Source: Planctomycetota bacterium (GTDB taxonomy: Bacteria; Planctomycetota; Phycisphaerae; UBA1845; CAIVHJ01). From it: a stretch of 19,141 nt of DNA. Shown piece after piece: positions 14,001-19,141 of the stretch (the first letter of the stretch is position 1; each line of letters starts with the position of its first letter). The position numbers were made by a program, and so were the translations under genes. The notes beneath the pieces are model-generated. The model had not been told where the DNA came from. It saw nothing but the letters and a program-made list of their open reading frames with translations, and made no database searches. The stretch is from NCBI GenBank assembly GCA_022573485.1, contig JACZTW010000024.1:1-19141 (forward strand), read 5' to 3'.

Positions 14001-16560
14001 CAATGAGGCCGAGCAGGACGCCGGCGGCATATACAATCACGCCGGCAGCAATCCCAACCTGGTCAACACTATTTTGTGGGGCAACGTCGATAGCGGTGTT
14101 TCGGATGAAGACGCCCAGATCACGATCTTCTCAGGTACTGTCAGCATCGAGTATAGTTGCGTGGAGGGCTGGACCGGGGGTATGGGCGGTGACGGCAACA
14201 TCGGTGGTGACCCGACCGACGATCCGGACTTTGTAGGCGGTTCGTCGGGCACATGGAGTTCCAACGCGAGTTACAGCTCCGCTACGTTTCGCACAACCCT
14301 CACCGACAGCGGTGCCGTTTGGACTCCGGGCGAACTCGTCGGTCTGCTTCTCAATCCCGATACGAGCCAGGATTTGCAGTCCTTGATCGTCGCAAACAGC
14401 GCATCGACCGTTACGGTCTGGGGAGATTACGCGGTATTGGGCACCGCAAGCACGCCCTACCAGATCAAAGATTATGACCTGCTCGGCACTTCCCCGGTGA
14501 TCGATGCCGGCAAGGCCAAACACCTGCCGCCATTGGTGACCACCGACCTCGGCGGCAATTCGCGGATCATCGACGACCCGAATACAACCGACAGTGGATT
14601 CGCTTGCTTCACGCCCAAAGATGTCGTGGACATGGGTGCCTACGAGTTCGGTACGGACTGCAACCATAATGAAATCGACGATTCATGCGACCTCGATTGC
14701 TCCGGCTCGGGCTGCCCTCCGTCATGGCAGTGCACGGAGATATCTGACTGCAACACGAATAGCGTTCCCGACAACTGCGAAACGGACTCAGACGGCGATG
14801 GCCTGATTGACGCCTGTGACAACTGTCCTTCGGATTACTTGAAGACGGAGCCGGGGATCTGTGGCTGTGGTACGGCTGATTTCAACTCGGATTGCGACAC
14901 GATCCTCGATTGCAACGACAACTGTCCATACAAGACGAACGAAGATCAGGCCGACAACGACGGTGACGGTTTGGGTAACGTATGCGACTCCTGTCCCAAC
15001 GGACCCGATGCCCCCTGTCTCGTTGTGGACAATTTCGATAATCTTGATCAATGGGACACCCAGACGGAGTCCGAAGGCGGCAGCCCTCTGCCCATTGTAC
15101 AGACCGAATCCGTTCCGCCCGAAGACAGCGCCTTGCACATCACCAGGGTTGATGTGCCGGCCCAGAGCAGCGCCGAAGTTTCACAACCAGTCGGAGTCGT
15201 CGTCGATACGGATCCCGACTTCACTGTAATGCTGGAATTCGACGTTCGTATCGACTTCCATAGTTTCGCTGAATATGACACATTGAACGTTTATCCTGCA
15301 AACGTCTGGGTGGACTATAAAGACGATCTGGGCATGCCGCACACGGCTCGCCGATCGTTCTACATCGACGTCGCTCCAGGTCACACGCCCGACCCGCAGC
15401 CCCTTGCGGAACAGATTGCTCCGGCGTTCTGGCAGAGCCGGTCCTATGATCTAGGATCGGAGCAGCCGCCCATCGCCGAAGTCGTGGCCATCAGACTGGG
15501 CTCTGAGGGCTGGGGCTATGATGTCGCCTTCGATAACCTCAGCTTTTTCGAGGAGTTTCTGGACGCCGATGACGACGGCGTCGGTGACAGCGTGGACAAC
15601 TGCCCACAGGACGCCAACGCCGACCAACTCGATACGGATGCGCCGTTCTTCCTGGATAACTTCGAGAGTGCCACGTTTGACAACTGGAGTTTCACCGATT
15701 CGACCAGCGGCGAGCAGGCCGGCAACAATGCACCGGGTGAGTGGTCCTCCACGATCGTCGAGAATGTGCTGTTCAGCCCCTTTAGTGCCCGTCTGTATGC
15801 GCACTCGGATGTGTCGCAATCGCCCTGGGCCGTCATTGCCGCCATCGACACCACGGTAGCCTCGGCTTCGGTATTGGCCTGTCTGATTCAGTTCGAGCAG
15901 ATTCAAGGGACCGGAGCCAACGGGCTGTCGTTCTTCCAGATTACGGTGCTCAATGCCCTGGATGAGGACAAGTACTACTCATACACCTTCTCCTCCACGG
16001 GCGACGTGGGTTCGGACTCCCAGATCCAGGTTGACCCGGGTGTGGGGCTGGGCTTTGCGGCCAACTTTGCCGACGACTACGCTGACAAGTACAACGGCGA
16101 GGAGCTCACAGGCCCGGTCCGCATTCGATTGCGATCGTATGCCGACTATGCCGAAGGACCGGGCGGCGGTCTCCGCACGACCGAGGTATTGATCGACGAT
16201 GTCCAGATCTCCGGCGGGCTGCCGGACGGAGTGGGCGACGAGTGCGACAACTGCCCCGCGGACTACAACCCCGAGCAGTCGGACTGCGACGGCGACGGAG
16301 TCGGTGACCTCTGCGCCATTTCCTCAGGGATCAGCGAGGATGAGAACGGCAACGGCATCCCTGACGAGTGTGAAGGTTGCGGCGACTGCCCGACCGACAG
16401 CGACGGCAGCGGTGATACGGAAGCCTTTGACCTGGCGATTCTGCTGGGCGCGTGGGGCCCGGTGACGCCCGACAGCGCTTGCCTCGATGCTGACGAAAAC
16501 GGTTTCATCGAGGCGTTCGATCTGGCCGTCCTGCTCGGCGCCTGGGGCCCGTGCCTATGA
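11098..16560 (+). CDS. giant exported subtilase with beta-helix, TSP3 and dockerin-like C-terminus
   Basis: The 1,820-aa product starts at ATG 11098, with GAGGAG at 11086-11091. Residues 1-38 are a signal peptide (hydrophobic YGWVVAALAIAAT), and about 80-170 may be a prodomain. The peptidase S8 domain spans about 195-650. It has the triad D206 (IADSGLD), H245 (DHGTHVTG) and S601 (GTSMACP), with oxyanion N353 (SSAGN). A Cys-containing beta-rich insertion of about 150 residues separates N353 from S601. From 662 to about 1045 there are right-handed beta-helix repeats (GSPTLxNCxxxGN rungs). A choice-of-anchor Q-like end (SPVIDAG to VDMGAYEF, near 1183) is interrupted by an insert at about 1047-1128. 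TSP3 calcium repeats (DxDGDGxxxxCDNCP) follow, split by two DNF-starting beta domains at 1308-1488 and 1515-1709. The last 59 residues hold two dockerin-like calcium loops, each before a DLAxLLGAWGP motif. All three catalytic residues are present, so a secreted or surface-held protease is likely. The substrate is unknown. Confidence 0.92.
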   Translation: MLHCPLNPRRGIERLSYGWVVAALAIAATTGSQAPAQPVAQGQRGGEALSRGERASLTKISSVILWHRDLKVRPEGTSGEEHRQMLLKRGLNPESLEAEKCALYLGRKLTDGEIADLATKGISVNRSVWIPPVPGSHPFGYYLATVRYDSLQHVQNDPRMLRLMSVESLTHPLTDVAGVMTNVDDVHDGVGFTARDGTGINLAIADSGLDTTHSDIPTPVEAYDMTDGTDTSSWGTDVSNTVIDHGTHVTGIAVGSGSLSSGRYVGAAPGASLYFYKIGQDPPEKPDDPDLRGRALDEDVIEAINRAATVGCDVFSISYGGVSEFMDGDGPICQAVDSAVVNDGMAFFSSAGNSASASRHYSIKLPATCTPCSTVDIDYTVRYFGTVGQGDPAVYDGIEVLRVIWVDNDTTDGNMTMTCLNCGAGESLTEVAYDASSRGTERKNFELHVKVPSLNTVTYQLRLTNTASCGAEPLVHVYAIGNSVKKVLRWFEDPDPYYTVGTPALCDQAIAVGAWTQRKRWIDFQDDCRINRDHVVDKLAPFSSLGPRIDGMQKPDIAAPGASTISARDGTYSIDADKTIDDDGVNDGNGPAHYYLKFGTSMACPFAAGAAVLLLEEEPSLTPSQLRTALTSTASLGDSPNIRAGSGLLDLLAAFNRNNQSVIYIDASASGMNNGSSWTHAFTSLRSALNAASAGDEIWVAAATYRPTSPGGDRTISFDLKDGVEVYGGFAGNETERDERDPAANVTVLSGDLNGDDGTSGNAENSYHVVNATSTDGSAILDGFTITAGNANGSDTGTTHETRGGGVYMDPGSPTLRNCLLAGNEAHNEAGCCASGNGGGLAAMNSSSPTLIDCRFVGNFAESTAGGMWAYNGSTPTLVDCDFIANTALIGGGIAFVSSSGGDVTGCKFIGNSQTGNGADGGAMKNWLGGSNPTVMNSLFVGNHAKTNGAAISNQSGSPTLMNCTIADNEAEQDAGGIYNHAGSNPNLVNTILWGNVDSGVSDEDAQITIFSGTVSIEYSCVEGWTGGMGGDGNIGGDPTDDPDFVGGSSGTWSSNASYSSATFRTTLTDSGAVWTPGELVGLLLNPDTSQDLQSLIVANSASTVTVWGDYAVLGTASTPYQIKDYDLLGTSPVIDAGKAKHLPPLVTTDLGGNSRIIDDPNTTDSGFACFTPKDVVDMGAYEFGTDCNHNEIDDSCDLDCSGSGCPPSWQCTEISDCNTNSVPDNCETDSDGDGLIDACDNCPSDYLKTEPGICGCGTADFNSDCDTILDCNDNCPYKTNEDQADNDGDGLGNVCDSCPNGPDAPCLVVDNFDNLDQWDTQTESEGGSPLPIVQTESVPPEDSALHITRVDVPAQSSAEVSQPVGVVVDTDPDFTVMLEFDVRIDFHSFAEYDTLNVYPANVWVDYKDDLGMPHTARRSFYIDVAPGHTPDPQPLAEQIAPAFWQSRSYDLGSEQPPIAEVVAIRLGSEGWGYDVAFDNLSFFEEFLDADDDGVGDSVDNCPQDANADQLDTDAPFFLDNFESATFDNWSFTDSTSGEQAGNNAPGEWSSTIVENVLFSPFSARLYAHSDVSQSPWAVIAAIDTTVASASVLACLIQFEQIQGTGANGLSFFQITVLNALDEDKYYSYTFSSTGDVGSDSQIQVDPGVGLGFAANFADDYADKYNGEELTGPVRIRLRSYADYAEGPGGGLRTTEVLIDDVQISGGLPDGVGDECDNCPADYNPEQSDCDGDGVGDLCAISSGISEDENGNGIPDECEGCGDCPTDSDGSGDTEAFDLAILLGAWGPVTPDSACLDADENGFIEAFDLAVLLGAWGPCL

Positions 16561-16562
16561 AA

Positions 16563-16611
16563 GGACTGAGGACTGAGTGCTGAGTGCTGAGTGCTGAATG
16601 CTGAATGCTAA
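16563..16611 (+). repeat. heptanucleotide tandem array 1
   Basis: Seven in-phase 7-bp units starting two bases after the subtilase stop codon: GGACTGA twice, GTGCTGA three times, ATGCTGA once and ATGCTAA once. It lies in the 220-bp gap between the convergent subtilase and kinase genes. Confidence 0.9.
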
Positions 16612-16690
16612 GCAAGTTGTGAAGGCTGACTGCTCGGGGGGTATTGAATAGCGAACAGCGAGAATTGATCCGCCGGCGGACGAGTCGCGC

Positions 16691-16774
16691 CTTCCCTCTT
16701 CCCTCTTCCCTGTTCCCTGTTCCCTGTTCCCTGTTCCCTTTTCTCTTTTCTCTTTTCTCTTTCCCCCGTTCCCT
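16691..16774 (-). repeat. heptanucleotide tandem array 2
   Basis: Twelve in-phase 7-bp units on the plus strand: CTTCCCT three times, GTTCCCT four times, TTTCTCT three times, TTCCCCC once and GTTCCCT once. It ends 6 bp before the stop codon of the minus-strand kinase gene. Pure pyrimidine/purine strand asymmetry holds over most of the array. Neighbouring units are identical and change in blocks, as expected from slippage. Confidence 0.9.
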
Positions 16775-16780
16775 TCCACC

Positions 16781-18946
16781 CTACGGGTCGTCGATCGCGC
16801 CGAAGCCGAATCCGCAAGCGGTGCAGCGGCCTTGGCGCACCGACAGTGAGTCGCCCGTCGGGGTGTATTTGGCGGCCGACTCCGGCCGGCCCCAGGCGTC
16901 GTACATGGCGCCAAGGTGGCGGCGCAGATGGTCCGATAACACGTGCTCCGCGCCCCACAGTCGAACGCTGCCCTCGTACGCCGCCAGCAGGAGCGGTTCG
17001 GCTTTCTCGTAGCGACCTCGCCCGTTGAGGAACAAGCCGTAGACGCTTCGCGCGTAACGGAGCGTGCGGTGCCACTGCGGCAGCGACGTGCGCGCAATAT
17101 CGACGGCTTCGGCCATGAGGCGGTCGGCCTTTTCGAAGTCCGCCAGCTTGCGCGCCATAAAGCCCGCGTGAAGTCGGAGTTCGATTGAAGAAGGATGTCT
17201 CGGCCCGAGCAAAGAATCGCGCATCTCCAGCGACGTGTCATAGAGCTGCATCGCGGTGGCGTGGTTTCCCATCCAGTCGTGCAACTCAGCGCCGGCCTCC
17301 AGGCCGGCCGCAACGACCTCGTGGCGCTCGCCAAAGAGCGCTCGCCGAATCTGCATGGCCCGGGCGTGCAGAGACTCCGCCTCACCCGGTTCATTACGAT
17401 TGGCGTACAGCTTGGCCAATTCGTCCAGCGCATCGGCAATCTTCTCATGAGTCTCGCCATGTGCCTCGCGCAGGATTGAGAGAGCTTCACGCACGAACTG
17501 CTCCGCCTCGGCGGTGCGATTGTCGGAATACAGAGCCCTGGCGAGGTTCAAGCATGCCGCGGCGACCGTGTCATCCGTCTCGCCGGACCGCATTCGCCGG
17601 ATTTCGAGACACTCCCGGTAGCCCGCTTCGGCAGCCGCGTAATTCAACTCCAGCATGTTGAGATCCGCCATCGATTCGAGTGCGTCGGCCAGGCCTTGAG
17701 TGTGCTCATCGGTCCGGCGATCTCCGGCGATGGCTCGCGTGAGGTGCGGTTTCGCGTCGCTGAGCATCCACAGATTGACGTAGGCCCGTCCCAGCGTGAG
17801 GTGCAGCGCAGCTTCGGCCTCTGCGTCGCCGGCGAAATCGCTTTGCAGCCGGAGCTTGGCGTCTTCGAGCAGTTCGAGCACGCTGAGGTCGGGTCTGCCG
17901 CCAAGCAAGGGATCGGCCGAGATCAATGTCTCGGCGAGGAAGGTGTTGATTTGCTCGGCGTTCCTTCGAGCGTGAGTCTCGCGTTGTCCGGCTGCGATCG
18001 CAGCGTCCTTCTCGCTGGCCAGCCGCAAGGCCAGGCTTGTAGCCGCCAGTGCGAAGCCGAACACCAGCACCAGCACGGTCGCGGTGAGTATAATCGGCCA
18101 GCGATGCCGCCACGCCGCCTTGCGCAGGAAGTACCACCGGGTCGGGCTGTGCGCAAGTACGGCCTGTCCGTCAAGATAACGCCCGATGTCATCCGCAAGG
18201 GCCTCGACCGTGAGATATCGTCGGGCCGGCTCCTTCTCCAGTGCGTGCAGCACAATCGCGTCGATCTCGCGGTTCAACTCCGGCCGGAGCGACGACGGCG
18301 GTCGGGGCATCGTGTCGCAGATGGCTGCCGCCGCGCCCTTCAAGCTCACCCCCGGCTCATAGGGAAGCTGGTCCGTCAGCAATTCGTACAGCAATATGCC
18401 AAGTGAGTACGTGTCGGTAGCCGTGGTGATCAATCCGCCCGAGATTTGTTCCGGACTGCAATAACGGATGGTCATCGGCACGGCGACCGTGACCGTGGTG
18501 GCTGCGGCGAGTTCGGCCGAGTCGCTCTCCAGTAATTTGGAAATCCCGAAGTCGAGCAGCTTCACATCGCCGCTTTCGGTCACCAGGATATTGGCCGGTT
18601 TCAAATCGCGATGCACGATCAGGTTTCGATGCGCAAACTGCACCGCCTCACACACTCGGGTGAACAGTCTCAAGCGCTCGCGTGTGCTCAAGCCGTGCTG
18701 CCGGGCGTGACGCGTGATCGGCTCACCGTGCACGTATTCCATGACGATGTAGGGTCGCCCGTCGGCGGTGGTCCCGCCGTCGATCAGTCGAGTGATGTTG
18801 GGATGTTCGAGCTTCGCGAGAATCTGCCGCTCGCGGTGGAAGCGCGCCGAACTTTGGGGCGAGCGGATGCTCGCCGCGAGGATCTTGATCGCGACTTCCT
18901 TGTCGTAGTGATCGTCCGCGCGGGCGGCGCGATAGACGGCGCCCAT
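16781..18946 (-). CDS. membrane Ser/Thr protein kinase with TPR domain, 5' end disrupted
   Basis: From ATG 18946 the product is 721 aa. Kinase landmarks are VAIK with K21, E39 (RERQIL), HRDLKPANI with D114 and N119, DFG at 132-134, SPEQ at 164-167 and D178. The core is therefore complete from the end of the glycine loop. Residues 284-306 are one transmembrane helix. About residues 360-700 form kinesin-light-chain-like TPRs (A-A-L-Y-G-spaced helices with HP and GE turns) that face the periplasm or paryphoplasm if the kinase is cytoplasmic. The C-terminus is short, with a CxxC (CTACG). This layout is common in Planctomycetota and is probably autophosphorylating. The first kinase strand and the glycine loop (AYRLTSLIARGG) are encoded upstream of ATG 18946 in the same frame, which is open to 19060 but has no ATG, GTG or TTG. 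The gene therefore seems cut by a repeat at 19033-19102, or has an unusual start. Confidence 0.85.
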   Translation of the reverse strand: MGAVYRAARADDHYDKEVAIKILAASIRSPQSSARFHRERQILAKLEHPNITRLIDGGTTADGRPYIVMEYVHGEPITRHARQHGLSTRERLRLFTRVCEAVQFAHRNLIVHRDLKPANILVTESGDVKLLDFGISKLLESDSAELAAATTVTVAVPMTIRYCSPEQISGGLITTATDTYSLGILLYELLTDQLPYEPGVSLKGAAAAICDTMPRPPSSLRPELNREIDAIVLHALEKEPARRYLTVEALADDIGRYLDGQAVLAHSPTRWYFLRKAAWRHRWPIILTATVLVLVFGFALAATSLALRLASEKDAAIAAGQRETHARRNAEQINTFLAETLISADPLLGGRPDLSVLELLEDAKLRLQSDFAGDAEAEAALHLTLGRAYVNLWMLSDAKPHLTRAIAGDRRTDEHTQGLADALESMADLNMLELNYAAAEAGYRECLEIRRMRSGETDDTVAAACLNLARALYSDNRTAEAEQFVREALSILREAHGETHEKIADALDELAKLYANRNEPGEAESLHARAMQIRRALFGERHEVVAAGLEAGAELHDWMGNHATAMQLYDTSLEMRDSLLGPRHPSSIELRLHAGFMARKLADFEKADRLMAEAVDIARTSLPQWHRTLRYARSVYGLFLNGRGRYEKAEPLLLAAYEGSVRLWGAEHVLSDHLRRHLGAMYDAWGRPESAAKYTPTGDSLSVRQGRCTACGFGFGAIDDP

Positions 18947-19032
18947 TCCGCCGCGGGCGATCAGGCTGGTCAGGCGGTAGGCGCCGACGTGGGCGCCGAC
19001 GCCGGCATCCTCGACGCCGTCCGCGCCTGATT

Positions 19033-19102
19033 CGCAAGTCGCCGCCCTGGGTAAACGACATTACAGACACCATGCCCTGAAAGGGCGAAACAACGACTTG
19101 CG
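19033..19102. repeat. inverted-repeat element at the kinase 5' end
   Basis: Perfect 9-bp arms CGCAAGTCG (19033-19041) and CGACTTGCG (19094-19102) bracket 52 bp. That stretch contains a second small hairpin, GCCCT with AGGGC (19074-19086). The element starts just where sensible kinase coding sequence ends, which suggests it inserted there or marks a rearrangement point. Confidence 0.55.
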
Positions 19103-19121
19103 TGAGTGTATTTCAGAGACG

Positions 19122-19139
19122 TCCCGATGTACATCGGGA
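19122..19139. repeat. perfect 18-bp palindrome
   Basis: TCCCGATGT (19122-19130) followed directly by its exact reverse complement ACATCGGGA (19131-19139). It could be a dyad protein-binding site upstream of the kinase gene or part of another dispersed palindrome cut by the window edge. Confidence 0.7.
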
Positions 19140-19141
19140 TC

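Noticed and set aside
16563..16774. Possible CRISPR array
   Set aside because: The units are 7 bp and directly adjacent with no spacers, and no cas gene is present.
16555..17490. 311-codon minus-strand frame overlapping the kinase 3' half
   Set aside because: Out of frame with the clear TPR coding sequence; very Arg/Ser/Cys-rich, and its end translates the heptamer arrays (EKREKGTGNREQ type).

Overview
The window looks like a chromosomal segment of a Planctomycetota bacterium, probably Phycisphaerae-like. This is inferred from gene style, with no search run. The signs are a giant secreted subtilase with a beta-helix, TSP3 calcium repeats and a C-terminal AFDLAxLLGAWGP dockerin-like pair; a Ser/Thr kinase fused to a membrane helix and TPRs; lipoproteins with Asn-rich linkers; a Gly-tailed RRM protein; and many dispersed palindromes between genes.

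Left part (1-3400): the 3' end of a membrane-protein gene, then small accessory genes set in repeats. These are a McsA-like zinc-ribbon protein with four copies of a new-looking HFxxGGTxxELV repeat (401-1018), a lipoprotein (1391-1909), a small tail-anchored protein (2000-2329), a truncated paralogue of the lipoprotein 5' end (2342-2653) and a 73-aa protein on the minus strand (2717-2938). Between them lie two palindrome families and three shuffled duplicated blocks.

Middle (3400-10500): a two-gene minus-strand operon (secreted NTF2-like protein, then an MBL-fold UPF0173-type hydrolase). Divergent from it is an HDOD signalling protein, whose stop lies 6 bp from that of a convergent lipoprotein. 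Next come a tightly coupled pair, a UbiA-family phosphoribosyl-polyprenyl synthase-like enzyme and a DUF362 protein, and then tRNA-Gly(GCC) with its own promoter and terminator. The last unit is an RRM RNA-binding protein with a long leader that can form an H-type pseudoknot, followed by a strong hairpin and a small highly basic protein.

Right part (10506-19141): a probable frameshifted gene remnant, then a 1,820-aa exported subtilase from a clear sigma70-type promoter. Two heptanucleotide tandem arrays fill the convergent gap to a minus-strand Ser/Thr kinase-TPR gene. The kinase 5' end runs into a palindromic repeat and has no usable start codon ahead of its glycine-rich loop.

No CRISPR array, transposase, phage module or classical defence operon was seen. 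The most original signals are the zinc-ribbon repeat protein, the pseudoknot leader, the domain inserted inside a TSP3 loop, the UbiA-DUF362 pair, the heptamer arrays and the kinase whose 5' end abuts a repeat.
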